Positions 43,401 through 52,591 of a DNA stretch of 64,000 nt are shown piece by piece. Source of the stretch: Microvirga terrae (GTDB taxonomy: Bacteria > Pseudomonadota > Alphaproteobacteria > Rhizobiales > Beijerinckiaceae); contig NZ_CP102845.1 in the NCBI RefSeq assembly GCF_013307435.2, positions 2,912,001-2,976,000 on the forward strand, written 5' to 3'. The notes under the pieces were generated by a model, which saw nothing but the letters and a program-made list of their open reading frames with translations, made no database searches and was not told the origin of the DNA. The first letter of the stretch is position 1. Each line of letters begins with the position of its first letter. The position numbers were made by a program, and so were the translations under genes.

Positions 43401-44021
43401 GGCGCGGATCGATTCCAGCGCATCGCCGAAGAAGTCGAGGCGCACCGGGTTGGGCAGGCCGGCCGGATAGAGGTCGATGATGCCGCCGCGCACCGCGTAT
43501 TCGCCGGTGTCCCGCACGGTGCCGGTCCGCAGGAAGCCGTTGCTCTCCAGCCAGTTGATCAGCTGCGTCGTGTCGACCACGTTGCCGGGCGCCGCCGAGA
43601 AGGTCTCGGCCGCAATGCGGGCCTTGGGCGGCACGCGCTGGACCAGGGCGTTCACCGTGGTCGACAGGATGCGCGGCTTGTCCTCGGAGGTCTTGGAACG
43701 GGCGAGCCGGGCCAGGGTGGTCATGCGCTGCGCGGTGATCGCCGCATTGGGCGAGACCCGGTCGTAGGGCTGGCAGTCCCAGGCCGGGAACGTCAGGATC
43801 TCGATCTCCGGCGCGATGAAGCCAAGGCTGTTGGCGAAGTTCTGCTGCCGCTGCCCGTCGCGGGCCACATGGACCAGGACCGCCGGTCCCTCCACCTGCC
43901 CGGACAGGCCGCGGGCGAGATCGGCCACGGCGAGCGCGTCGAAGCCGTCCGGCACGCTCGACAGCGTCAGGCTTTGGCCCTTCTTAAGGGCATCGAGGGC
44001 ACGGGTCAGGGCTGGCTTCAT
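40500..44021 (-). CDS. mfd: Transcription-repair coupling factor
   Basis: A 1173-residue Mfd protein, which removes stalled RNA polymerase and recruits UvrA to lesions. It has the UvrB-like N-terminal region (about 1-330), the RNA-polymerase interacting domain with DLVVHVDHGIGRFEGL, the SF2 motor with Walker A GDVGFGKTEVALRAAF and DEEQHFGV, SATPIPRTLQ, the QLRGRVGRS motif and a C-terminal regulatory domain. Length and domain order are normal. It is on the same strand as sdhE upstream, about 400 bases away, with a repeat block between. Confidence 0.97.
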   Translation of the reverse strand: MKPALTRALDALKKGQSLTLSSVPDGFDALAVADLARGLSGQVEGPAVLVHVARDGQRQQNFANSLGFIAPEIEILTFPAWDCQPYDRVSPNAAITAQRMTTLARLARSKTSEDKPRILSTTVNALVQRVPPKARIAAETFSAAPGNVVDTTQLINWLESNGFLRTGTVRDTGEYAVRGGIIDLYPAGLPNPVRLDFFGDALESIRAFDPETQRTVGTLRSLDLVPMSEVQLTTESIRRFRQAYVAAFGAPTRDDRLYEAISEGRRYPGLEHWMPLFHDHLDTLFDYLPGVPVVFDALADDAAGERLSQVKDYYDARREGMGQNQPGVAPYRPLPPDALYFKPEEWSDRTAHLPLARLTPFAVPESAGRLVIDCEARQGRSFIAERADENANVFEAVVRHIRELQAAKKRVMLGAWTEGSRERLCHVLQDHDLRQTKPIARFSDAMAYPRNEIPVGIWPLESGFETADLAVVSEQDILGDRLVRQKRKSKRPQDFLTEVAALTPGDLVVHVDHGIGRFEGLKTIEAAGAPHDCLELHYAGGDRLFLPVENIELLTRYGSEETEVQLDKLGGGAWQARKARMKQRIREMAGALMKIAAARILKDAPRLTPPEGLYDEFAARFPYDETEDQLNAIEAVLDDMASGRPMDRLVCGDVGFGKTEVALRAAFVAAMGGKQVAVVVPTTLLSRQHYRTFCDRFRGLPLNVAQASRFVPAAEMKKTKEGLADGSVDIVIGTHAVLGKTIKFKDLGLIIVDEEQHFGVSHKERLKELRAEVHVLTLSATPIPRTLQLALTGVRELSLITTPPVDRLAVRTFITPFDPLLIREALLRERYRGGQAFYVVPRLDDLGDVKAFLDKEVPEAKVAVAHGQMAAGQLEDVMTAFYEGKYDILLSTTIVESGLDIPTANTLIVHRADMFGLSQLYQLRGRVGRSKTRAYALFSVPANKSLTVQAERRLKVLQTLDTLGAGFQLASHDLDIRGAGNLLGEEQSGHIKEVGYELYQQMLEEAVAQLKAGIEEPAEDQWSPTIAVGAPVMIPESYISDLQLRLGLYRRLSTFEADQEIDAFRAELVDRFGPVPSEVDQLLKIMAIKVLCRRANVEKVDGGPKGIIISFRDNAFANPAGLISYVAEQASFAKVRPDMKIVFVRDTETPDERIKAATTILRSLVRIAEKKAA

Positions 44022-44417
44022 GATGAGGTATCGGGTCAGAGATCAAGAAGAACGCGGGCGATTCCGCCCGGTTCGTCGGATGGGGCAAAGATAGGCGTGG
44101 TTTAGTCCGAGCGGACCTTCGTTGTCACCCCATGCGGCGCCATCCTTCGCCTCCATGAGGAGCATTCCCACCCTCACGTCATCACCGGCCTTGTGCCGGT
44201 GATCCCGATGCTGTGGGGCGCTGCGCTTTTCCGACCGGGACGGGCGTCCCTGCCACCCTCCGTCGTCATCACCGGGCTTGTCCCGGTGATCCCGATGACG
44301 TGAGGCGCCGAGCCCTTCCGTGGCGGGAGGCCGGCACAAGGCCGGCCATGACGTGGGGAGGTCCGCCGGACGGAAGCGGGATCACCGGCACGAGGCCGGT
44401 GATGACGTGCAGGTGTC
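44022..44417. other. Intergenic region filled largely by palindromic repeats
   Basis: About 395 bases between sdhE and mfd, both on the minus strand. Over half consists of REP/BIME-like repeat units, listed at 44178-44408. The part next to mfd (44022-44177) has no recognisable gene. The mfd promoter is probably here. Confidence 0.5.
44178..44408. repeat. REP/BIME-like repeat cluster (four hairpin ends)
   Basis: This cluster contains four hairpin ends: CACCGGCCTTGTGCCGGTG, CACCGGGCTTGTCCCGGTG, GGCCGGCACAAGGCCGGCC and CACCGGCACGAGGCCGGTG. The first two face one way and the last two the other, so it looks like a longer or doubled version of the 90-bp element found at three other loci. Confidence 0.8.
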
Positions 44418-44714
44418 TCAGCTATGGATCGGAGAGGTGTGGGTATGAAAGGCCTTCAGGCGCCGGAACAGAGGTGTGTCGTAGTTGGACGGCGTTTCGA
44501 TCTCGCCGGTGATCCAGCCGAGGAGATCGCGGTCGGTCACCTCGATCAGACGCTCGAACTCGTCGAGATCCTCCTCCGAGAGGTCGCCGATCTCGGCATC
44601 CGCGAACCGGCCCATGATCAGGTCCATCTCGCGCATGCCGCGATGCCAGGAGCGGTAGAGGATCTGCCTGCGCCGGGTGTCGAGGCCGGCGCTGCTGCGT
44701 GTCGTTCCGCTCAT
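44418..44714 (-). CDS. sdhE: Succinate dehydrogenase flavinylation factor SdhE
   Basis: A 98-residue protein of the SdhE/Sdh5 family, needed to attach FAD to succinate dehydrogenase. The conserved RSWHRGMREMDLIMGRF contains the functional RGxxE-type motif, and LSEEDLDEFERLIEVTDRDL and a late GW follow. The frame is open for 35 further codons, but the ATG at 44714 follows GGAG and starts the normal-length protein. It is divergent from recG and sits between recG and mfd, a familiar order in this bacterial group. Confidence 0.92.
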   Translation of the reverse strand: MSGTTRSSAGLDTRRRQILYRSWHRGMREMDLIMGRFADAEIGDLSEEDLDEFERLIEVTDRDLLGWITGEIETPSNYDTPLFRRLKAFHTHTSPIHS

Positions 44715-44817
44715 GGCATTACTCCGGTCGGTCAAAGAGGGCGCCGCGTCCGGGCGGCCCGCCGGGACCGCACCCGGCGATGCGCCGCATAAAGGATCGA
44801 GCCCCGGAATTGATCTC

Positions 44818-44852
44818 AAAAGTGCATTCCACTTTCGGCCCCGATGCTCTAG
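44818..44852. repeat. Dispersed hairpin repeat, degenerate copy 3
   Basis: AAAAGTG and CACTTTC flank a five-base loop, followed by GGCCCCGATGCTCTAG. The right half matches the copies at 26696-26718 and 33813-33833 with a few changes; the left arm is decayed. It lies in the sdhE-recG divergent spacer. Confidence 0.5.
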
Positions 44853-44893
44853 CCGCTATATAACCATCTCCCTGCCCGTTGCCATCCCGTCGA

Positions 44894-47011
44894 ATGTCAT
44901 TGCGTCCGTCCATTCTCGATCCGCTCTTCGCCCCGGCCAATACCCTGCCGGGCGTCGGTCCCAAGATCGCCCCCCTGCTCGACCGCCTCCTCGGCGAACC
45001 GGGCAAGCCCACGCGCGTCATGGACCTCCTGTTCCATGTGCCGACCAGCGGCATCTCGCGGGAGATGAAGGGATCGGTTGCCGACGCGCCCGTGGGCGAG
45101 CCGGTGACCCTGTCGGTCACCGTCGTGGCTCACCGCCCGCCCCCGCCCGGCCGCCGAGCGCCGTACCGGATCCTGGTCGAGGACGAGACCGGAGACGTGA
45201 CACTGATCTTCTTCAACGGCCAGAAGGCCCGCCTCGAGAAGATCCTGCCGGTGGGCGAGCGCCGTTACGTGTCGGGCAAGATCGAGCTCTGGGACGGGCG
45301 GCGCCAGATGGTCCACCCGGATCGGATCCTCGACGAGAAGAGCATCGAGAGCCTGCCGGCCGTCGAGGCCGTGTACGGGCTGACCGAGGGGCTCTCCTCG
45401 CGCATGGTCGGCAAGTTCATCGGCTCGGCGCTCGACAAGGTGCCCGGGCTGCCGGAATGGCAGGATGCGGCCTGGCTCGACCGCAACGCCCTACCGGAGT
45501 TCCGGCAGGCTCTACATGTTCTCCATAGGCCGGACAGCGCATCGCAACTGTCCGAGGAGGCGCTCGCCAAGTCGGCCCCGCGCCGGCGCCTCGCCTATGA
45601 CGAACTGCTCGCCTCCCAGCTCGCGCTCGCCCTGGTGCGAAGCCGCATGCGGCGCCTTCCGGGCCGGGTGAACGCGGGCGACGGCCATCTCGTCGAACGG
45701 CTGAAGGCCGCCCTGCCCTTCGGCCTCACGGGCTCCCAGGCCCAGGCTATCGAGGACATCCGGAACGATCTCGTGTCCGACAAGAAGATGCTGCGCCTGC
45801 TCCAGGGCGACGTGGGGTCGGGCAAGACCGTTGTCGGCCTCCTCACCATGGCGAGCGCCATCGAGGCCGGCCGCCAGGCCGCCATGATGGCCCCGACCGA
45901 GATCCTCGCCCGCCAGCATTACGAGCGTCTGGCCCCCATGGCCGAGCAGGCGGGGCTCACCATCGCGCTGCTCACGGGGCGGGAGAAGGGCGTCGCCCGC
46001 CGGACCATCCTGGCCGGTCTCGCGGACGGCAGCATCCAGATCGCGGTCGGCACCCATGCTCTGTTTCAGGAGGGGGTGGCATTCCAGGACCTCGGCGTCG
46101 CGGTCGTGGACGAGCAGCACCGGTTCGGCGTGCACCAGCGCCTGGCGCTCGGCTCCAAGGGGGAGGCCGTCGACATCCTGGTCATGACCGCCACACCGAT
46201 CCCCCGCACCCTGGCGCTCACCTATTTCGGCGACATGGACGTGTCGGTGCTCAGCGAAAAGCCGGCTGGCCGCAAGCCGATCGCCACGAAGCTCATCGCC
46301 ATCGACCGGCTCGACGAGGTCGTGGGCGGGATCGGGCGCGCCATCGCCAACGGCGATCAGGTCTATTGGGTCTGCCCGCTCGTGGGCGAGTCCGAGTCCA
46401 TCGACCTCGCGGCCGCCGAGGAGCGGTTCGAGATGCTCCAGGGCTTCTTCGGCGACCGGGTCGGCCTCGTGCACGGCAAGATGGCCGGCCGGGACAAGGA
46501 CGCCGCCATGGAGCGCTTCTCCGGCGGCGAGACCAAGATCCTCGTGTCCACCACGGTGATCGAGGTCGGCGTCGACGTGCCCAACGCCACGATCATGGTG
46601 ATCGAGCACGCCGAGCGCTTCGGCCTCGCCCAGCTTCATCAGCTGCGGGGCCGCATCGGCCGCGGTTCGAAATCCTCCACCTGCCTCCTGGTCTACAAAG
46701 GGCCCCTCGGCCAGGTGGCCCAGGCGAGGCTCGAGATGATGCGGCAGACCGAGGACGGATTCCGAATCGCCGAGGAGGACCTGCGCCTGCGCGGCGAGGG
46801 CGAGGTCCTGGGCACCCGCCAGTCCGGCACGCCCGGCTTCAAACTCGCCCGCCTGGAGACGGACGGCGACCTTCTCGCCGCCGCCCGGGACGACGCCCGT
46901 CTGATCGTCGACCGGGACCCCGACCTTGTCAGCGAGCGCGGCCAGGCGCTGCGGGTCCTGCTCTACCTGTTCGAGCGGGATTCCGCGATCCGGCTGTTGA
47001 GGGCCGGCTAA
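44894..47011 (+). CDS. recG: ATP-dependent DNA helicase RecG
   Basis: A 705-residue RecG helicase that remodels stalled forks. The N-terminal wedge domain includes an OB fold (about 60-150). The SF2 motor has Walker A GDVGSGKT, DEQHRFGVHQR, MTATPIPRTLAL, STTVIEVGVDVPNA and QLRGRIGRG. TTG at 44879 is a possible earlier start, but ATG at 44894 begins MSLRPSILDPLFAP, the family N-terminus. Its stop overlaps the end of a convergent GNAT gene by 4 bases. Confidence 0.95.
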   Translation: MSLRPSILDPLFAPANTLPGVGPKIAPLLDRLLGEPGKPTRVMDLLFHVPTSGISREMKGSVADAPVGEPVTLSVTVVAHRPPPPGRRAPYRILVEDETGDVTLIFFNGQKARLEKILPVGERRYVSGKIELWDGRRQMVHPDRILDEKSIESLPAVEAVYGLTEGLSSRMVGKFIGSALDKVPGLPEWQDAAWLDRNALPEFRQALHVLHRPDSASQLSEEALAKSAPRRRLAYDELLASQLALALVRSRMRRLPGRVNAGDGHLVERLKAALPFGLTGSQAQAIEDIRNDLVSDKKMLRLLQGDVGSGKTVVGLLTMASAIEAGRQAAMMAPTEILARQHYERLAPMAEQAGLTIALLTGREKGVARRTILAGLADGSIQIAVGTHALFQEGVAFQDLGVAVVDEQHRFGVHQRLALGSKGEAVDILVMTATPIPRTLALTYFGDMDVSVLSEKPAGRKPIATKLIAIDRLDEVVGGIGRAIANGDQVYWVCPLVGESESIDLAAAEERFEMLQGFFGDRVGLVHGKMAGRDKDAAMERFSGGETKILVSTTVIEVGVDVPNATIMVIEHAERFGLAQLHQLRGRIGRGSKSSTCLLVYKGPLGQVAQARLEMMRQTEDGFRIAEEDLRLRGEGEVLGTRQSGTPGFKLARLETDGDLLAAARDDARLIVDRDPDLVSERGQALRVLLYLFERDSAIRLLRAG

Positions 47012-47532
47012 ACCAGTTTCAGTGCCATGAGGCAGCGCCGGGCCGGATCGTGCCCGGCCTCCGCCTCGGCGCGCAACTTGCCGCGATGACCGGGCCGGGC
47101 GTCCTCCGGGTCGATCTCGACGAAGCCGAGGCGGGCATAAAACGGTCCGTTCCACGGCAGGTCTCGGTAGGTCGTCAGCGTGATGGCGTCGAATTCCTCG
47201 CGTCTGCCATGTTCGATGACAGCTTCCACCAGCCGCCTACCAATTCCCTGCCGGTGACAGGACGCTGCAACCGACACCTCGGCGATGTAGAGATGCCCGT
47301 CCAGCTCGTGGGCGGCGAGGAAGCCGACCGGCTCATCCCGTTCGTCGGCAGCCACCCATACCGTTTCGTCCCGGCACAGGGCCGCCAGAACGGCCGAATC
47401 CATCGTGCCGCCCTCCGCCAGCCATGCCAGGCCCACATCCCTGAAGACCGAAGCCGCCGAACGTTCGACGCCGGCGAGCTTGGTCAGGTCGCCAGGTCGG
47501 GCAGGACGGACCGATCCACGGAACGCCGTCAC
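47008..47532 (-). CDS. GNAT-family N-acetyltransferase
   Basis: A 174-residue acetyltransferase. The acetyl-CoA loop is VAASCHRQGIGRRLVEAVI (about residues 89-107), preceded by LYIAEVSV and followed by TYRDLPWNGPFYARLGFVEI. The substrate is unknown. It overlaps glmS by four bases as the last gene of a glmU-glmS-GNAT string, so it may be co-transcribed with amino-sugar genes. Confidence 0.86.
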   Translation of the reverse strand: MTAFRGSVRPARPGDLTKLAGVERSAASVFRDVGLAWLAEGGTMDSAVLAALCRDETVWVAADERDEPVGFLAAHELDGHLYIAEVSVAASCHRQGIGRRLVEAVIEHGRREEFDAITLTTYRDLPWNGPFYARLGFVEIDPEDARPGHRGKLRAEAEAGHDPARRCLMALKLV

Positions 47533-49355
47533 TCCACCGTCACGGACTTGGCGAGATTGCGCGGCTGGTCCACGTCTTTGCCCATGAACACGGCCGTGTG
47601 ATAGGCGAGAAGCTGGATCGGAACGGCGTTCACGATCGGCGCCACGATCGGGTGCACGGACGGCAGCACGATGGTCGCCATGGTGTCGAGCCCGGCTTCG
47701 AGGGCGCCGCGCTCGTCCGTGATGAGGATGATGCGTCCGCCGCGGGCCGCCACCTCCTGCATGTTGGAGACGGTCTTCTCGAAAATGGCGTCATGGGGCG
47801 CAATCACGATGACCGGCATCGTCTCGTCGATGAGCGCAATGGGGCCATGCTTCAGTTCGCCTGCCGCATAGCCTTCGGCGTGGATGTAGGAGATCTCCTT
47901 GAGCTTCAGGGCGCCTTCCATGGCGAGCGGGTAGGACGTGCCGCGTCCCAGGTAGAGCACGTCCTTCGCCTTGGAGAGGTCGCGGGCCAGGATCTCGATC
48001 TGGTGCTCGCGTTTCATCGCCTCGGTCATCTGGCCGGGAACAGCGATGAGGGCGTCCACCAGTTCCTTCTCCTCGTCCGCGCTGAGCGTGCCCCGCGCGC
48101 GGCCGGCCGCGATGGCGAGCGATAGCAGCACGGTGAGCTGGCACGTGAAGGCCTTCGTCGAGGCGACACCGACTTCCACGCCGGCGAGCGTCTGCGCGAT
48201 CACGTCGCTCTCACGGGCCATCGTGGAGGTCGGCACGTTCACCACGGACAGCGTATGCTGCTTCTCGGCGGTAGCGTAGCGCAATGACGCGAGCGTGTCG
48301 GCCGTTTCTCCGGACTGGGATACGAAAAGCGCCAAGCCGCCTGGCTCCATGGGAGCCTCCCGGTAGCGAAACTCGGATGCCACATCTATCTCGACCGGGA
48401 TCCGCGCGAGGCGCTCGAACCAGTATTTGGCGATCAACCCAGCCAAGTAGGCCGTTCCGCAGGCTGAAATGGAGATGCGTTTCAGAGACTTGAAGTCGAA
48501 GGGCAGTTCGAATGGAAGTTCAACACGTTCGGAGGTGAAATTGACATAATGGGCGAGCGTACGGCCTACGACCTCGGCCTGTTCGTGGATCTCCTTCGCC
48601 ATGAAATGGCGATAATTGCCCTTGTCGGCCAGAAAGTTTCCGACCGGGATCTTATGACGAACCCGCTGCACCGGCCTGCCGCTCTCGTCCCGGATATCGG
48701 CGCCGCGGCGGGTCAGGATCGCCCAATCCCCGTCGTCCAGATACGCGACCTCGTCGGTGAACGGCGCCAGCGCCAGCGCGTCGGATCCGAGATACATCTC
48801 GCCGTCGCCGTACCCGATGGCGAGAGGAGCTCCGTGCCGGGCGCCGATCAGCAGGTCGTCCTCCCCTGAGAACAGGAAGCCGAGGGCAAACGCGCCACGC
48901 AGCCGCGGCAAGGTCACGGCAACCGCCTCGATGGGCGGGCGCCCCTGACGGATCTCGTAGGTCACGAGCTGAGCCACCACCTCGGTGTCCGTCTCGGTTT
49001 CGAACCGGATGCCCTTGGCTTCGAGCCCGGTCTTCAGTTCACGGAAATTTTCGATGATTCCATTGTGAACGACTGCGAGCCTGTCGGTGGCATGCGGATG
49101 GGCGTTGGTCTCATTGGGCTTGCCGTGGGTGGCCCAGCGGGTATGGCCGATCCCGATCACGCCGGACAGCGGGGACTGGGACAGCTTCGTCTCGAGATTC
49201 CGCAACTTGCCCTCGGCGCGCCGGCGGTGAAGGCGCCCCTCTTCAAGGGTTGCGACGCCTGCGGAATCATAGCCCCGATATTCGAGGCGCTTGAGGGCCT
49301 CGACGATCTGAGACGCAACAGGAGCTTTTCCGACGATTCCAACGATCCCGCACAT
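47529..49355 (-). CDS. glmS: Glutamine-fructose-6-phosphate aminotransferase
   Basis: A 608-residue GlmS that makes glucosamine-6-phosphate for peptidoglycan, LPS and exopolysaccharides. Cys2 in MCGIVGIVG is the glutaminase nucleophile, with GHTRWATHG and HNGIIENF in the same domain. Two SIS domains follow (about 285-600), with SACGTAYLAG and SQSGETADT, and the C-terminus ends AKSVTVE. Length is normal. The gene is 103 bases after glmU on the same strand. I saw no ribozyme-like structure upstream. Confidence 0.97.
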   Translation of the reverse strand: MCGIVGIVGKAPVASQIVEALKRLEYRGYDSAGVATLEEGRLHRRRAEGKLRNLETKLSQSPLSGVIGIGHTRWATHGKPNETNAHPHATDRLAVVHNGIIENFRELKTGLEAKGIRFETETDTEVVAQLVTYEIRQGRPPIEAVAVTLPRLRGAFALGFLFSGEDDLLIGARHGAPLAIGYGDGEMYLGSDALALAPFTDEVAYLDDGDWAILTRRGADIRDESGRPVQRVRHKIPVGNFLADKGNYRHFMAKEIHEQAEVVGRTLAHYVNFTSERVELPFELPFDFKSLKRISISACGTAYLAGLIAKYWFERLARIPVEIDVASEFRYREAPMEPGGLALFVSQSGETADTLASLRYATAEKQHTLSVVNVPTSTMARESDVIAQTLAGVEVGVASTKAFTCQLTVLLSLAIAAGRARGTLSADEEKELVDALIAVPGQMTEAMKREHQIEILARDLSKAKDVLYLGRGTSYPLAMEGALKLKEISYIHAEGYAAGELKHGPIALIDETMPVIVIAPHDAIFEKTVSNMQEVAARGGRIILITDERGALEAGLDTMATIVLPSVHPIVAPIVNAVPIQLLAYHTAVFMGKDVDQPRNLAKSVTVE

Positions 49356-49458
49356 GCCTTCTACCTTCTCATCCGATCAGCGCCACGCTTGCCGTTCTCT
49401 TACAGAGGCTCGACGGCGCGGGGGAATCAACTTGCATAACGTATTGTGACAAGGGCGT

Positions 49459-50835
49459 TTATTTTCCCTTGGCGGCCTGCGCCTTTTCCCGGAATGCGAT
49501 GGCCCAGTCCTCCTTCACAATCTGACGTCCACGGCCAAGACCCAAGGCATCATCGGGGATATCGTCCGTAATAACCGAGCCGGACCCGACGAAAGCGCCC
49601 TTCCCGATCGTGATGGGAGCCACGAGCGAGGAGTTCGACCCGATGAAGGCTCCCTCGCCGATCTCGGTCCGGTATTTTCCGAAGCCGTCGTAATTGCAGG
49701 TGATCGTGCCCGCGCCGATATTCGCCCCGGCCCCGACGCTCGCATCACCGAGATAGGTCAGGTGGCTCACCTTGGCGCCGGCTCCGAGTTCAGTGTTCTT
49801 GATCTCGACGAAGTTTCCGACTTTAGCCTTCGGGCCGACGGAAGCGCCCGGACGCAGTCGCGCAAATGGTCCGACGCCGGCCCCGGGTGCGATCCGTGCG
49901 CCTTCGAGATGACTGAAGCTGTGGACGACAGCGCCATCCTCGACGACCACACCGGGGCCGAAGACCACGTGAGGCTCCACCACGACGTCCCGGCCCAGTC
50001 GCGTATCGTGGCTGAGAAAAACGGTCTCCGGCGCGACCAGGGTGACGCCCGACGCCATGACCTCCTGGCGCAGCCGATCCTGGATCATACGCTCGGCGGC
50101 CGCGAGCTGGGCTCGATCGTTGACGCCGTGGACCTCGTCCTCCGGCACGATGGCGACGGCCGTTCGGTATCCGAGGCCATGGGCGATCTCGACGATGTCG
50201 GTCAGATAGTACTCGCCCTTGGCGTTGCGGTTTTCGACCCGCCCGAGCAACGAGAGCGCCAGGTCGCCGCGGATGGCCATCAGGCCGCCGTTGCACAGGG
50301 TGATCGCCTGCTCGGCCTCGGTGGCGTCCTTGTGCTCACGGATAGCGAGAAGCTCGTCGCCGGAGGTGATGAAGCGGCCGTAGCCGGTGGGATCCTGTGC
50401 CTCGAAACCCATGGCGACCAGACCCGCCCCTCGAGCCAGAGGAGCCCGAAGCTTGGCGAAGGTTTCGGCCAGGACGAGCGGCGTATCGCCAAAGGCGACG
50501 ATCACGTCGTCTGCCCCCTGCTCGAGAGCGTCCCGGGCGCTCAGGACCGCATGGGCGGTGCCGAGTCGGTCCCGCTGAACGAAGATCTGCGCTCCGGGGA
50601 AGCCTTTCCGCACCTCGTTCGCCACGTCCTCGCGGTCAGGTCCGACGACTGCCGCAACGCTCGTGGCACCAGCCTTCGCGAGGGTGGACAGCACGTGTCC
50701 GATCATGGAGCGGTTCGCCACCTGGTGCAAAACCTTGGGCTTCCCGGAATTCATCCGGGTGCCTTCGCCGGCCGCGAGCACGATGGCAAGGCAGCTCCGA
50801 TCAGAGGGCGTCTTGAAGGAGGCGGTCGAGGTCAT
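49459..50835 (-). CDS. glmU: Bifunctional UDP-N-acetylglucosamine pyrophosphorylase/acetyltransferase
   Basis: A 458-residue GlmU. The uridylyltransferase domain starts [19 protein letters not shown] (about 21-39). The C-terminal half is a left-handed beta helix of hexapeptides, containing [39 protein letters not shown] and NYDGFGKY, the CoA-binding acetyltransferase part. Together with glmS it yields UDP-GlcNAc, which the exopolysaccharide genes in this window would use. Its start is ATG 50835. Confidence 0.97.
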   Translation of the reverse strand: MTSTASFKTPSDRSCLAIVLAAGEGTRMNSGKPKVLHQVANRSMIGHVLSTLAKAGATSVAAVVGPDREDVANEVRKGFPGAQIFVQRDRLGTAHAVLSARDALEQGADDVIVAFGDTPLVLAETFAKLRAPLARGAGLVAMGFEAQDPTGYGRFITSGDELLAIREHKDATEAEQAITLCNGGLMAIRGDLALSLLGRVENRNAKGEYYLTDIVEIAHGLGYRTAVAIVPEDEVHGVNDRAQLAAAERMIQDRLRQEVMASGVTLVAPETVFLSHDTRLGRDVVVEPHVVFGPGVVVEDGAVVHSFSHLEGARIAPGAGVGPFARLRPGASVGPKAKVGNFVEIKNTELGAGAKVSHLTYLGDASVGAGANIGAGTITCNYDGFGKYRTEIGEGAFIGSNSSLVAPITIGKGAFVGSGSVITDDIPDDALGLGRGRQIVKEDWAIAFREKAQAAKGK

Positions 50836-51019
50836 ACAGTTTCAATCCCGTGGCGCTTTGCCGTGGAGCTAGATCAGAAGGAGTATTTCGGCAATCATTT
50901 CATGAGCAATGGGGCGCTTTCCGCTGCGGGGCTCGTTTACTTCATGCTCACGATTGACGATATGTATAGGGCATTCCAACTGTCTGGCTGAAGAGCCTCG
51001 TTCACACAAGAGTATTGCT

Positions 51020-52591
51020 GTGCCGGTTTCGCCAAGGGGCCCGTCCCCCTTCTCCCTTCGCCGGCGCGACATGCTGGCCTATATCGGCGTCTCCGTCGCC
51101 GGGCTTGCTTTCGCGCCAGTCGTCCGAGGTCAGACACCCCAGGCGACGATTTCGGCCAGGATGGGCGACAATCAGCGGTTCGACCCGGCGGTCGTGGTCG
51201 ACATCGCGCGGCAACTCTCCAAGAAGCCCTATGCGGCCGCCCCGAACGACCTGCCGGACGTGTTCGCCAACCTGAACCAGGAGCAGTACTCAGCGATTCG
51301 GTATACCCAACCTGCCATCTGGAGCACCGAAGCCCGCGGCATCTCCGTGGAACCGCTCCACCGAGGTTTCGTCTTTCGGGATGCGGTCGACCTGTTCGTC
51401 GTGGAGGACGGCGCCGTCCGGCGGATCGGGTTCAGCCCAACGCAGTTCGATTATGGCCGCATCAATCTGCCGAACAATATAGCGGATATCGGCTATTCCG
51501 GCTTCAAGTTGATCGCGCAGCTCGGAAACGGCAAGCCGTTCGACTTCGCCTTCGTTCAGGGCGGCACGTTCTTTCGTGCGATTGCCCGGGGCCAAACCTA
51601 TGGGGCCATCGCAAGGGCCTTGACCCTGCGTCCGGCCGAAGCTCGCGGCGAGGAGTTTCCGGTCTTCCGCGCCTTCTGGCTGGAACGGCCAGGAGTCGGC
51701 AGCAATGCCATCACGGTCCATGGGGTGCTCGACTCGGAATCGACCAGCGGAGCGGTGCGCATGACCTTCCGCCCAGGCGACATGACCATCGTCGACGTGG
51801 AAACGACCCTCTTCCCACGGGTCAACCTGGAACATGTTGGCTTGGGCGGCATCGCGTCGACGTATCTCTACGGACCCAACGATCTCCTGAACTCCGACGA
51901 TATCAGACCGGCGGTCTATGAATCCTCCGGTCTCCAGATGCTCAACGGGTCTGGAGAGTGGCTGTGGCGTCCGTTACACAATCCGGAAACCCTTCAGATT
52001 TCGGCCTTCGTCGATAGCTCTCCACGCGGATTCGGCCTTTTGCAGCGCGAACGTTCCTATGAAGCGTTCCAGGATGACGAGCAGCGGTTCGAGCGCCGTC
52101 CCAGCCTCTGGATCGAACCCCTCGGCGATTGGGGCCAGGGCAGCGTCCAACTCCTCGAGATCCCGACGGATGCGGAGATCAACGACAACATTCTCACCTA
52201 CTGGCGGCCCAAGGCGCCGATGACGGCTGGATCCGAGGTCGCTGTTGCATACCGTCAATACTGGGGATGGAACTCGCCCGAGCGTCCGCCGCTCGCGACC
52301 GTATCATCCACCCGCTCTGGACGAGGCAGCGGAGGCCGGAGGCGGCGTTTCACCGTCGACTTCACCGGGGACGCGCTGGGTGACAATTTGCCGGCGGACC
52401 TTAAATCCGTTCTAACCGTTGGCCCTGGGACGTTCCAGAACCTCAAACTTTTGCCATATCCGGAACGAAAGACGGTACGTGTTGCATTCGAGCTTGACCC
52501 GGGCAACGAAAACGCGTGTGAGATGCGCCTGATCCTTGAATCAGGCGGGAAACCGATTAGCGAGACATGGCTTTATCGTTGGACACCGTAA
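51020..52591 (+). CDS. opgG: Periplasmic glucan biosynthesis protein OpgG (Tat signal)
   Basis: A 523-residue OpgG/MdoG family protein needed for osmoregulated periplasmic glucan formation. The twin-arginine signal is SLRRRDMLAYIGVSVAGLAF, so export is folded via Tat. The mature protein has the family blocks PYAAAPNDLPDVFANLNQEQ, FVFRDAVDLFVVEDG and YGPNDLLNS. The GTG at 51020 has AAGAG upstream and includes the whole signal; ATG at 51071 would cut into the twin-arginine motif. The 3' end overlaps opgH by 25 bases. Confidence 0.91.
   Translation: MPVSPRGPSPFSLRRRDMLAYIGVSVAGLAFAPVVRGQTPQATISARMGDNQRFDPAVVVDIARQLSKKPYAAAPNDLPDVFANLNQEQYSAIRYTQPAIWSTEARGISVEPLHRGFVFRDAVDLFVVEDGAVRRIGFSPTQFDYGRINLPNNIADIGYSGFKLIAQLGNGKPFDFAFVQGGTFFRAIARGQTYGAIARALTLRPAEARGEEFPVFRAFWLERPGVGSNAITVHGVLDSESTSGAVRMTFRPGDMTIVDVETTLFPRVNLEHVGLGGIASTYLYGPNDLLNSDDIRPAVYESSGLQMLNGSGEWLWRPLHNPETLQISAFVDSSPRGFGLLQRERSYEAFQDDEQRFERRPSLWIEPLGDWGQGSVQLLEIPTDAEINDNILTYWRPKAPMTAGSEVAVAYRQYWGWNSPERPPLATVSSTRSGRGSGGRRRRFTVDFTGDALGDNLPADLKSVLTVGPGTFQNLKLLPYPERKTVRVAFELDPGNENACEMRLILESGGKPISETWLYRWTP

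Noticed and set aside
40425..44105. Very long open frame (over 1200 codons) on the plus strand across mfd
   Set aside because: It is the mirror of a real gene in GC-rich DNA; mfd has complete conserved motifs and the plus-strand product has none.
44178..44408. CRISPR array
   Set aside because: The units are self-complementary hairpins in alternating orientation, not direct repeats with unique regular spacers.
49356..49458. glmS ribozyme before glmS
   Set aside because: The 103-base spacer shows no suitable core, and the ribozyme is a feature of Gram-positive glmS genes.
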